DNA of 64,000 bases from Cloeon dipterum (taxonomy: Eukaryota; Arthropoda; Insecta; Ephemeroptera; Baetidae): assembly GCF_949628265.1 (NCBI RefSeq), contig NC_088790.1, positions 11,846,545 to 11,910,544 on the forward strand, written 5' to 3'. Shown here in pieces: positions 51,859 through 62,839 of this stretch. Position 1 is the stretch's first letter, and the number at the start of each line of letters is the position of its first letter. The translations under genes and the position numbers were made by a program. The notes below the pieces were generated by a model. The model was not told where the DNA came from and did no database searches. It was given only the letters and a program-made list of their open reading frames with translations.

Positions 51859-52380
51859 GTGAGTGAATCATCTTGTCAGACAAAGTTTGTGCACTTTTGC
51901 AAATGTCATTGCTCTTTGACAATAGGCTTTGTCATTACCAAACTGTATGTGACTCTAATTTTTCTCACAAATTCATTCAAGTTATAAATTTAAATATTTA
52001 AATCAGTGTTCAATTTTGTTTTTCCTACAATCTTAAGAAAGGAACACGTTGGGATGTTACTTTTTATTTTTGGACTTCCTAAAAATCATTAAATTTGTAT
52101 ACTTTTCATCCAGTTAATACTCTGATAACCGGAATTAATTTTTAATTTTGATGATTTTAGCGAGTGGTGGATTTTTAAAGACGTCATAATCTTTGGTTAT
52201 TTGTTTTAAAATCGAATTTAAAAGCCAGATTTCGTTCAACCATGAATTATAATACTGTATTACTTTTTATAACGTGTCATTTTTTGACCCAATTTTCCCT
52301 AGATTTTAGCCAGGAAAAATCGCTGGTAGTAGGTATATAATATTGATAAAAAAAGTTATTTAAACTTTATTGAAATGATG

Positions 52381-52530
52381 GATAGGGAAAATTGATAATC
52401 AAGATGGAATGAGATATTTTCCAGGATATTTAGGCCAGGGAACTGAAAGAATATACGGGAAACTCATTGCTTACGGCCATACAATCTTGGAAAATATCTC
52501 ATTCCATAATTTGAGATTTAATTTTTCCTA
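52381..52530. repeat. foldback inverted repeat
   Basis: GGAATGAGATATTTTCCAGG (52406-52425) pairs with CTTGGAAAATATCTCATTCC (52486-52505), 20 bases with one mismatch, and looser pairing extends outwards on both sides (GATAGGGAAAATT / AATTTTTCCTATAC). It lies in the first intron of the prohormone-like gene. A foldback element or a structured intronic RNA could explain it. Confidence 0.55.
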
Positions 52531-53334
52531 TACAATGTTGGTGGTGGAGAAATAATTCAGGAAAAAAAATTATATCAACATGAAAATTTGACTAATCTTG
52601 CATAATATCCGATCAAATAAATGAGAATGAAATCAAGACCGTTTTGATATGCCTAAAGGATTGTCAACTTGGAAAAGTTCACATGATATTGTTGATCTTT
52701 GAACAAAGGCACCTCGTTCGCGAAGGGAGAAATGTTTGACTAGCAATTGAGACGGTTGAAACATGAAACTCAACCAAAGAGAGGTCATATTTGAATTTCC
52801 TTCGCATTGTTTGACTTCGATGTAGTTTGTCTCAAGAAATCAAACAGCTATTTGCAATTTATGGAGAACAATTGTCATAGCGTGTTTTGAAGTTTGCAAA
52901 TGTTAAAGTCAATAATTATAATTAGAATATATTTGAGCTTTGAATTGTGCTAAAAATAATTTACAATGAATTTATACTGCATTTTTAAAAATTAAAATTA
53001 TTCCATTTCTCTAACGATCAGTTTCCGTTCACATGTTCAAATTGAATAGTTAATTTAATACACAGAAAGAAACACACAGAGGTCTAATCTTTAAATTTAA
53101 GAAAAATAACACCCCAGATTAAATTTTCCACACAGAGTAAAGCAATTCAGTTTTTTTTATGTTAAAGCTGATTTAATGATTAAAAATTGATGTTTTAACA
53201 ACCATTTATTCAGAATTTTATGAATGAATCGTATACATTTTTGGTAAAGCACTACTAATGAGACCTACAGGATTGAAACTGCGAGCTGTACAGTTAGAGA
53301 ACTTGTTATTAAATTTTTTCTTCTCAGAATATTG

Positions 53335-53335
<1 letters not shown>

Positions 53336-53400
<65 letters not shown>
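53336..53400. repeat. (TA)32 microsatellite
   Basis: An uninterrupted TA run of about 65 bases in the first intron of the prohormone-like gene. Its length in the assembly may be approximate. Confidence 0.95.
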
Positions 53401-53402
<2 letters not shown>

Positions 53403-53653
53403 ATCCCGAATAACTTGGTGCAGAGCTGAACCAGTTCATCATAAAGTTTTGTTTCAAAATAATCCAAATTAGTGCAGAAATTGTGTCTGCAAAATCAGAG
53501 TGGCGTGCGTCGTGCGTTAGCTAAGTCCTTAAAAGCAGGCGAGATAAGCGCGGAAAGGAGTGAAAAAGTTGTATGTGGTAAAGTGTCCACGGCTCTTTGC
53601 CCACAGGATTTGCGGACTCGTTGACACATTTTGACCGAAAGCAGAGCGCAGAG

Positions 53654-56275
53654 ATGTCGAAATTGGTCTTCGTGTGCATACTTGCGGCCGTCTACTTGTG
53701 CGCCGGAATTCTGGCTCAACCAGTGGCTCAGCAACTTGCTCAAAGGTCCGCTGAATTTTTAGCATTTTGTTTTTTCAACTGCACGATGTGCGAATGTGGC
53801 CTCGTTTTCGCACGCATAACTTTATTATTAGCAATTCCTTCTATGTCTTTCTGCGCCGCTAGTTATTTTTCCTTTATGAAAAATTCCTCCAACTCTTTTC
53901 CTTTTAGCTGCATATTTTTTTATATATTTTTCAATTAATTTGTTAAATTTTTAATGTGGATGAAATGAAACGCTTTGTGCCAAATTTCAGCTTTTTATTT
54001 TAAATCTACGTTTCCTACCGTTTTCTTTGTGACAGTTCATGGTCTTTAGAATTTACAATAATGCATGAGACTTCATAAATTGTATCTGAGTAAGATGTAT
54101 ATGTATAATCTGATATTTAAAGTATAATTATAAAAAGAACTAATCAATCTTTACTTCAACTTGCCACATGCGTAAATGCACATGTTCTGACCTATTTAAT
54201 GTATTTGAATGGCATTCATTCTGACAGCCAAATTAAAACTTTTTGTGGTTTTCCAGTTGTGCCAAAGACTTAACTTCGTCAAGTTGAAAACTTAATCAAA
54301 CAAAATTAAACCGAGGAGGGAAGGAACAAAAGTTTGTTTGTCCGTGGTAATTGGCAGAAAGTTTAATCAGGCAGGAGATCTCACCTCTGCTCCAGAAGCG
54401 ATATCCGGAAATTAAAAAGTCGAGTGCAAACCTCGACCGAGAGTGTCTTTTTACAATCTCGTGGCCGGCCCCGCGGCCGTTGTGTCGTGACATTTTTGCT
54501 CATTTTTCAACGTTGCGCGACTGCAAAACAATCGATTCGAACTAACTTGTTGAATTTCCGGGTGGGTGGAGAATAAATTCACATATTCATGTGCGTATAT
54601 GGCAGGGCCTGAAAAGAAGATATACATTCGCGAGAGAAGCAGGCGCCTCATTAATAATAACAATAGTAGGCGAAGCAGCCTGACAACTCTTCCACTCTCG
54701 GATTTCGGATTGCTCCTCGGCAAAAGTAATTTGCTTCCGAGAAAAACACTTTGCCTTACTGTTACGAAAGTGGCAGAAAGAAACCCATCTCGTTTTTCGA
54801 TGTGACGGCGCAATTCTATAAACAATAAAAAGGTCCTTTGGTTGATGGTTTCATAAATCTGAGAAATGTGAGAAAATTATGGAAATTGGTTTCCATGAAT
54901 GTTTTTTAATCGAGTTTTAAGCAATCAAATAGCTTCAATAAAATTAATGCAAATATCACATTTGTTTTTAAATTACCATGGTTTCCTGCTATGGTAAATT
55001 TCCATAGAACTTCGCTCTGTGAGTAAGGATGAGATAATTAATTAATTTGTTTCACACTTTTGTTGTCTGTTGATGCTTTTGTCATATCTCCCGTCGCTTG
55101 CAAATTTCCAATTTCGCAGTCAAGCAGCTCAGGCAATCCAAGATTACGAACGACACGTGCAGCAGTTGCAGCAGGCGCTCCAGTTTCTGTCCAAGGAAAT
55201 TCAGCACGCAAAGTGAGTGTCTCGTTGGAAACTGCAAACCCGATAACTCCATTGTCTTTGGGATAGGGTTTGCAATTTGCATTTTTTTCATTTCTTGTCA
55301 GCTTTAATTAATTCTATGTGCCGTGCGTCCCGAAACAAGCGCTCTCTTCGGTGTGACAAGCGGGGGTAAAAAACACAAAAAGCTAATTAACATCCGTCCT
55401 ACGCGTGTTGACTTTCGCTTAAAAGGCAAATTAAAAAACCGAAGGCTCAAGAGAAGAGGTGAAAAGCGAGCTGTTTTTTTTCTCAACCGACGTCATTTAT
55501 TCATTGCATAATCAGATTAAGAGTTTTGGTGCGAATAATTCCCATATTATCTCATGACGGAAATATAAAAAAATAAAAATAAATTAAATCAACTCCAGAC
55601 TGGATGCTCCAAATGTTTCACGATTAACGAAATTTTCAATCTTGACTCTATAAAAATCCGTGAAAAAGTTTAGTGCAATACATATTTATTAGAGTTAATA
55701 AAGTTCCTGAAAAATATTATAATCTGATACTTGGGCAATTCAAGTATTGACCCTAAAAAATCCAATAGTAGAGGTCTCAGCCAACCGTGTTGCGCCGCGC
55801 CAGATAATTCATATTTGATCGCGTGGTCAGCCGCAAGCCACCGTGACTTAGGCTAAACTGCGCCAGCCACGTCAGCCACCGGTCAAAAATCTGAAGAGTG
55901 ACGGAGAATCATTAATTGTTTAGCATGCACTATCAAAAATTTAAAATCTTGTTAGCCGCGCCAGGCTAAAATTCGGATTAAGCCGTTGAGCTAGTCTCCG
56001 CTTCAAAATTCTGCGGCTGAAACCTCTCTGCAATATGCAGTTTATTACCAAAAACCACAATGCTGTCCAGCTAATTAACTAATTTGGATCGATTTTTCTC
56101 AAGGAAACGCTCAGGTTGCTTCCTGAACGGCGGCATGGCGCACAACTGCGACCTGAAGGACGTGGTATCGGCCGTGGACGAGGCAAAATACTGGGGCTCG
56201 TACATGTCGCCGGGCAAGAGGCGCTGGGGACCGCTGTCCCCGGCGGTGGAGCTCGAGCTGGGCCAGCCGGAATGA
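53654..56275 (+). CDS. neuropeptide-type prohormone, isoform ending in exon D (118 aa)
   Basis: Exons: an acceptor at 53606 opens the second exon, with ATG at 53654; coding parts are 53654-53745, 55120-55212 and 56104-56275. A signal peptide (MSKLVFVCILAAVYLCAG) is followed by a Gln-rich amphipathic stretch (RHVQQLQQALQFLSKEIQHA), then KKR. After that comes a peptide of about 34 residues: SGCFLNGGMAHNC with a Cys pair, then DVVSAVDEAKYWGSYMSP, then GKR, the signal for cleavage and C-terminal amidation. A short tail follows. Layout is that of a secreted neurohormone precursor. I cannot name the family; insect precursors filed as 'prohormone' types are the first to compare. The first donor (CAAAG|GTCCGC) is weak, but phase and sequence leave no better one. 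Confidence 0.65.
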
Positions 56276-56544
56276 TCGACTTACTTCAGGTGGGTGCTTG
56301 TTCCTCGTCTCACCTTTCGCGTCGCTTTTGTTGCAGCAGCAGAGCCAAGCGTTGCGTCAACATGTGGGACGACGACTGCACTTACACCCCTGGCGCCGGC
56401 GGCGACGATGACTACTTCGGCGGCGGTAGCCCTGGCAAGCGAGCCATCGGCCCCCGGCCCGTCCCCGCCTGCCTCCTTAACCCCCGCCTGCCCTTTTGCG
56501 ACGCCTGGCTCGCCAAGGTTCTTTTTCGTTCGTCCGTGCGCTGA
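53654..56544 (+). CDS. same prohormone gene, isoform ending in exon E (about 122 aa)
   Basis: The exon at 55120-55212 can also splice to an acceptor run TTGCAGCAGCAG (exon start 56337, 56340 or 56343, all in frame). The frame then reads AKRCVNMWDDDC, an acidic Gly-rich stretch, SPGKR, a second Cys-pair segment PACLLNPRLPFC, and stops at 56542-56544. The layout (KR, Cys ring, SPGKR) copies that of exon D with different sequence. Exon D has its own stop, and the gap between D and E is too short for an intron, so the two should be alternative ends of the mRNA. A polyadenylation signal candidate is at 57218-57223. Confidence 0.5.
55772..56025. mobile_element. short inverted-repeat element (family 1), copy D
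   Basis: AGGTCTCAGCC at the left end and GGCTGAAACCT at the right end, 254 bases, non-coding. It sits in the intron directly before exon D of the prohormone-like gene, ending about 78 bases upstream of that exon. Confidence 0.6.
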
Positions 56545-58440
56545 GCCGCTCAACAACGTTTGTCTCGTCTGCAAAAAGGGGGAATTTGAGGGAGTTTCTT
56601 AACTAAGTTTCTTCATTTCCCTGCATAGAAATTTTAGTCATCCGACTATTATCTCTGCGTCCGTTTTTCATTTAGGTATATCTATAGGACACAAACCATT
56701 TCATTTTAAAGCTTTGAACCACAGTTAAAATCCATCTTCAGGGCCCAAAACTGTATAAATCTCTCACCTCAAGTTTAAAATTCGCTCCAAATTACGCATT
56801 ATTTTTAAACTGACAATGATTCTGCATTATATGCATGCTCAAGAATTATTTTATTATTCAAAGTTGGAAATATCTTTGAATCAGTTTCAGGTGCTATGAA
56901 AAAATATCGTTGCTTGGCCTTGTTCAAATCGGAACTAAAAATGTCCGACTTTCCGAATTTTGGGACTCAAGAACTTATTTGAATTGACAAAAGCAAATTA
57001 TTCATCATAGGCTGTAGCTCATGATTTTCAATTTTTCAATCATGATTAATTGCTTGAGTAGCTCTCTAACAAACGATCATTTTACCCTCCCACTTTTCTC
57101 CAGGAATGAATTTTGATGTAGGAAGATCACACATATCTTGCAGTGATGGAGTAGCTTTTTGATTTTTCATGTTATGATTCGCCCGTGTTAAGGAAAAGCG
57201 TATACTGGACAGTGTATAAATAAATAAATTTTATAGTCCCTTGGGGACTCTTTTAAATACAGATTTCCGCGTGCATTTTCCCTAGCATGCAATTTTTTTA
57301 CTGAAACTATTTTCTCAAATTGCAAACGCAGCTTGGTTTTATATACAATTCCAACTAAAGTCACGTACATATATGGTCTAAGCAATCTATGATTTCGTGG
57401 CGAGGGAGCACGCGTGTTCATCGCATCTGCAGCCCTTGGGGAACTCCAGAGTTTGTCTTGCTTTCTTTTTATTTTGATTAAATAGAGTCTCGCAATGCGT
57501 GGCGAGGAATAATAATCTCTAGAGACAACATATGCAATGAATGTAATGCTTTTTGTTTGGTCTACATTTTTAACAGCAATAAACGATGATTACATTCGGT
57601 CGAACAATGTTGCAGGTCCTGCAAATCTAGATTCGACCACCCGACGCCCGCACCCCGTGTAATTACTACCTTGCCGGACAAAAGCACACACACACGAGCC
57701 CTGGACGAGAAATATATCCTCTAGTCCCCGAACAACTTTCCTGCTCTACACACTATTCCTGTTAAACTTTACGCTTGAGTTCAGTATTTAAACTTTTCAT
57801 GCCTGATGGTGGAATCGTCTGAGCGTTTTATTCTGTACGAAACCTGGTAAATAAAGAGTAGATCCTACTGCATTATCAATTTATTTCAATATGTGACGTG
57901 GTTTTTACTCTCGACGATAAGTGAAAAAACCAAAATTTGGAATTCTGGAATACTTCAATTAAATTGTGATAGTTGTAATTAGCAACAGAAGAAAATTATT
58001 TTGATTTTCTTTTGAATATTCTATAATATCGGAATAAAAAATGGAAAAAAATGAATTTTATCCGAAAACTTCTGGAAAGAAGAGAAAAAATAGCCCTCAA
58101 AATTTTACCAACTGAAAATGAGAAGAGAAATGCCCACCTTGGACTCCACAAAGGATTTTTGTTATTTTAATTTAAGAAATCTCTCTTGGTTGCCTGACAA
58201 AGCCTCATTGTTATAAACAGCATAAAAAGTGTACTTTTCTCTGGCTTATGAATGAACTCCTCCATCAAGTAAAGAAATAAGGTGTGTTGCACTTGTAGGC
58301 ATTCAGTCAGAACTCTCACATCTTAAAGAGGAAGTTACAAGTGGCACCAAGGGCCGAGTGGTGCCCTCTGCCCAGCCGTGTGGGAAGCATGGCGCGCGGA
58401 AGAAGCTTCGAAGGTTGGCAATCAACCTGTTGTCGTGCGA

Positions 58441-59487
58441 ATGTGTGCCGCGGCAGCGGCAGTGTGTTACAGCAAGGTGAGAAAGTTTTGCGCGCCGCTC
58501 TCAGGCAGCAGTCGTCCAGTTGCAGCCGCCGACTGCACTTGCAACTCCACTTTTTTATGGATTTGTGACACACGCCACACTTTCCGCGCCGTCCTCCGTC
58601 TAGTAGCTTGTGATAAATCACCTCGTAAGTATTTATTTGTCCGAATTTTAATTCATATTTGTATTGTATACGCATACACAAGACTGTCCTGGTCCCATTT
58701 TGAATTTCAATTTTACTAGTAGATATTTTCTAGTTAGTTTCCTCTTTGAACATGAAATATAACAATTTTAGCCTGGACCTGAACAGTTGTCAAGTGCTCA
58801 ATCTCACTCTTTCCTATCTGAAAGCGCGTTGATGTAGACATGTGCGCCTTAGGAAACGCCGCTAAACCTATCCTGAAAGGTCATTTTCGTAATGAGCGCT
58901 CCTGAGTACACACACTTTCTACTTTAGTATCAATACACTGTTAACTCAAAGCCGATAAAACGAGGTGGAAAATTCCTTGCAAATGTTTTGAAACTATAGC
59001 TTCTTGGCAGAAGAAATTTAATTTGAATATTCATTAGAGCCTCAAAAAGCAATTGTAAATTTTCCAACAGTTCATTTCACCAATTTATTCCAATTCATTT
59101 GGGCACTGGTGTGACAAAAAAGCCAATTTGCATAATGTAAATTGGCAGGACGAGGTCGGTAGACGAGAATCGGCTATTTATTCCATCTAAGGTCAAACCA
59201 CAAAGGCACTGATCATAGAATATAGTTAGTTCTTTCATTCTCTACCCCACGGAGGTTGAAAAGTCCATTAATACCCTTTTTTTTCTTATATTCCTTGTGT
59301 TGCCGGCGAAAAGGTGCACATTCACCGCAAGGACATGACACACTTGTTTTCTTCGGCCGGCGCACGCCTCGCCCTGGTGGAACAGGAGGACTCCTCCGCC
59401 GATCAAATCCTCTTTGGCAAGAACAACAACCACGGACAATGCTACTCGCAGTGTACCGCCAGGAGGATCGCCAAGAACAAGGTATGA
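58441..59487 (+). CDS. two-exon small protein candidate
   Basis: An ATG at 58441 begins MCAAAAAVCYSK and reaches a good donor (AAG|GTGAGA, exon end 58476). An exon from 59314 continues in phase 0 (VHIHRKDMTHLFSS, ARLALVEQEDSSADQILF, NNNHGQCYSQCTARRIAKNK). It either stops at 59485-59487 or splices on at AAG|GTATGA. The second exon has clear coding composition; the first is weaker, and its frame is open upstream of the ATG. No signal peptide is evident and no family is recognised. The two Cys pairs and the position 2 kb after the prohormone-like gene leave open that these are further exons of that gene. Confidence 0.35.
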
Positions 59488-59519
59488 CATTTAATTCAAC
59501 TTTAAAATCCGTTCATGTG

Positions 59520-60780
59520 AGGTTTTAACGTGCTCTTGTATTAGTTCATTGTATTCAAAATTTTTATACAAAATTAAAAATGAAGTGGAATCAAAATTCC
59601 TGCGATGAAATTTTTTTGGTAAATTCTCTTGATTAAATTTAAAAATTTATTTAAAAAATTTCGCTTGGTAATTGTATTTTTAATCGAGCAAAAAACTCTA
59701 CGGGAAAGTGAAATTCCCATAAGAAGTTTCAATGACAATACATAACAGTAACCAAAAGTAATTAATAACTAACCTTTTTGCACTGATCAGACATTAGTGG
59801 TTTGAAACCTTGCAAAAACGGCCCTACACCGTTTCTCCAGCAGAAATGAAATGTTCGGTTTAGCTTCAATTCAGCTTTCATTTCTCTGAAAAAATCTCCT
59901 GCGCACGTTTTACTATGACGTCCGTTTGCGGTGTGATTTTTAGCTTCATCACCGCTTGAACAGATGAGCAAAAACATGACAATATGAGAGAAAACGCAAC
60001 AACACCTCTCTGTCGCGTTTTTCTGACGTCAGGAACAGCAGCAGAAACGGCAGTCCGGATGCATTGCCGATAGAATTTCCAGATGAAACGAGAATTGTTA
60101 GTCATAGAAACCTTGAAAGAACGCGATGGAAAATCAAATTAAGTCGTATATGAGAAGGCTAACGGGTAATGCGGGAATTTCCTCTCTTCAAGAGCGCGAA
60201 AACAAAAATAATTGCGCTAAAAGCACTTTAACTATTTTATTAGTGGCAATGATACAGTCGATTGAATTCGCTTTCGGCCTACGCGAAATTTGAGCAGAAA
60301 GGCCACGATTCGCTGCACAAGTGCACGGTGCGTGATACAATTTCTTGATGTCCGTTCAAGAACAATGAACTGCAAAATAAAAAGGAGAGCGGACTTAGCA
60401 TTGACGTGTATGATGATTGTGCTAAAGCATTTTGCCTCATTACACTGCACCTTTTTGCCGTTAAACTTACTTTCAAATCTTTCGAATGTTAAATTTTATT
60501 AGATCTAAAATAAATTTTATGAATTGTCCCTCACCTATAATTGATGTTTTTAAAGCTTTTGGTGAGGATTGAAGCAGAGTTTAATTTAAAAATATTGGAA
60601 TTGTTAGTAAAATCATTAGAACAGATTAGATAACAATAAAAATTCAGAATTTGTCAACTTTCTTAAATTTACCAGTGAGCTCGACTATTTTTTCAAGACA
60701 ATTTTGATACTTAGCAACAAGAAAACTCCTTACAAAAAAAGAATTTTCTAGTTAAGAGAACGTGTCTAGGTGGCCTCAAT
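59520..60780. other. stretch without a supported gene
   Basis: AT-rich, with short open frames on the minus strand (59762-60105) that lack coding bias. A perfect TGACGTCA lies at 60024-60031. Confidence 0.35.
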
Positions 60781-60783
60781 GAA

Positions 60784-60900
60784 TCACAGGATAATTTCGA
60801 ACCAGTCAGTCAATTTGCTCTGGGTGCAGGTGTCCTTGCCTTGGCCGGACAAAGGAGACGCACACGCAGCACGCAATATTAAGAGCGCAGCGGCGGTCAT
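60784..60900 (-). CDS. candidate start of a secreted protein (38 aa as read)
   Basis: An ATG at 60900 opens MTAAALLILRAACASPLSG, a plausible signal peptide, then GKDTCTQSKLTDWFEIIL and a stop. An in-frame ATG lies further upstream at 60948. GC-rich sequence continues upstream to about 61190, as expected for a promoter and 5' untranslated region. No clear donor was found, so the true exon end is uncertain. The plus strand over the same bases is also open (60831-60964) from a decent acceptor, in phase with the 59314 exon, so the coding strand is unsettled. Confidence 0.25.
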   Translation of the reverse strand: MTAAALLILRAACASPLSGQGKDTCTQSKLTDWFEIIL

Positions 60901-61209
60901 CTTGGGCGCGTGTCCCAGTTCTGGTGACGCCAAATTAATTCCCACCATCGGCGCGGCGGCCTGAGCCTATCTCAACTCTTTGTTTTGGTCTCTCTCTCGC
61001 TGATGCAACAGTTAGTTGGTCGTGGTTACGTAAAAACGCACTCATACTGCTCCCTCCGCACCGCCACTGCCGAGCATCACTCCACGCACGTGCGCTGCGT
61101 AGGTGAAAGTAGTGAAAGTGCTCTTTCCTGCGCGCGGCACTCGGCGTACCAGCTCGAAACGCGATTCTGCGGGCGATATCGATACTATCTAATTTTGACA
61201 CCTGGAAAT

Positions 61210-62530
61210 AATTAGTGCAGATCTATGGTTGCAATGACGTAGGAATTAAAATTTGATGAAATTTGATTGCGCTATAGGCGTGAATTTAAATAAATTTTAC
61301 ATCTTTGATTCCATCGAATCTGTTAAGTTTGGTATTTATTGGAGCAATTTTTAATTTTTATCATATTGTGCATTATTGGTGTCTTAGAAACCTATCATGG
61401 CACAATTCAGACTGGCACAAATTCCTAACATTATTTTCTTGAAGAGAATAAGAGGACCAAGAATAATTTTTACGTTCCTCTTACTAAAAAGGAATATAAT
61501 TAATCTAATATTGATTTTCCTTTTTTTTATTATATTTCCTCTCAGGTTTGTTGTTTGCCATATTTTTGTGCATATTTTTCTTCTCGTCGCAAATATACAG
61601 CTCTACGGATTCTGAGGCAATTAAATGCTACTTTTGGGAAAAATCACGATATTGATATCACAGACAGTGCCCATTATTTAGAATTAGAGAATTAATAGTA
61701 TTTTGAAACGATTTACTTGTAAATCCAGTCTTGACAAGGAAAGCTGCTTTTAACATACTGGCCCAGTTTTTAGAGGACATTTCAGATAAAGGTAAATTTT
61801 TAACCAGTTGTCGACCTCAAAGAACATCGCAGTTTGAATTTCTATATTTGACTTGGGTTTTCCATGGCAATTTAAAATCATATTTCATCCTCGTTGCTCA
61901 ACATATTGTAATTAATTTAATTGAAACGAGCTTGGCGTGAAAATAGAACCTAAATAATTTTTAAAAAACAGACTGTACAGCAACGAGGGTGCAAAGTCCA
62001 ATTTTCATGACAGCAAAAATGAAATTTGAATTAAATTAAATTCGTTTCTGCTCACGTTTTTCAACTAGAGAATACATTCGCTCTTTTCTCGGTAAAGCCA
62101 AGCATTATTTTTAAAGAGACTAATTTTTTAATTAAAAAAATATACGGTAAATTTTCCAAGACTGCTGATATTTAAGGCAAAAAAGTTACTATTCGCGTGT
62201 TCATTTAAATTACAGTTCAAAAAAGCACATAAAAAACACGGAAAGGCTCAACGAAAACTTTTAGCCAATTTTTGACCCCGTCTTCTGTTTGTGAAAAATT
62301 AAAAAAAAAACTTGGCAATAATATCCATTCTCCTTTTTAGCAAATTTTTACATCGACGTATTGAGTAGGTTTAAAAATAAAATTTTCCATAGTTCGGCAA
62401 TTTGTAATCGTTTGTACACCATCAAGCACTCGCATTCTTCCCAAGAAAATTCCCAGCATTATGCATTATCAAGCAATCCACATTGGATTGGCCCGTCGAC
62501 ACCCCACTTTCGCTCAATTTGCAAGGTATC
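61210..62530. other. intergenic, no supported gene
   Basis: AT-rich, with no bounded exons or repeats of note. GC content rises again from about 62530 towards the start of the next gene. Confidence 0.4.
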
Positions 62531-62797
62531 GATACTTTTGCACGGGTTCGGCCGACTATTACGACGAGTATTATTACGCAGCAAGCTCTTTCTCCTCGCG
62601 CTCTCCAGCTCGAGCAGGTCCAATTTATTCATTAAGCGGTGGGACGAGCGGTGTTGAGTGGCGCGCGGCACTCCAGCAGCTCCGACCGATCTTTGCAGAC
62701 GCTAGCTCTCGAATTCGCACACGTACCCCGGCGCACCCCAAGTCTTAGCGATGTCCGCCCACGCCTCGTGACCGAGCTTTTTCCCGCCAAAAACACC

Positions 62798-62833
62798 ATG
62801 CCGCCCAGGGAGTCGTGCCCCATTAAGACAGAC
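62798..62833 (+). CDS. first coding exon of a gene leaving the window
   Basis: ATG at 62798 (context ACACCATGC) reads MPPRESCPIKTD and ends at a consensus donor GAC|GTGAGT in phase 0. It lies at the end of a GC-rich block (about 62540-62830) typical of the 5' untranslated regions in this window. I see no continuing exon before 64000. Twelve residues are too few to identify the product. Confidence 0.45.
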
Positions 62834-62839
62834 GTGAGT

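Noticed and set aside
59762..59977. Minus-strand frame of 71 codons with a possible donor (AAAAAG|GTTAGT)
   Set aside because: No rise in GC or third-position bias, no acceptor with a clear pyrimidine tract in phase, and no recognisable motif.
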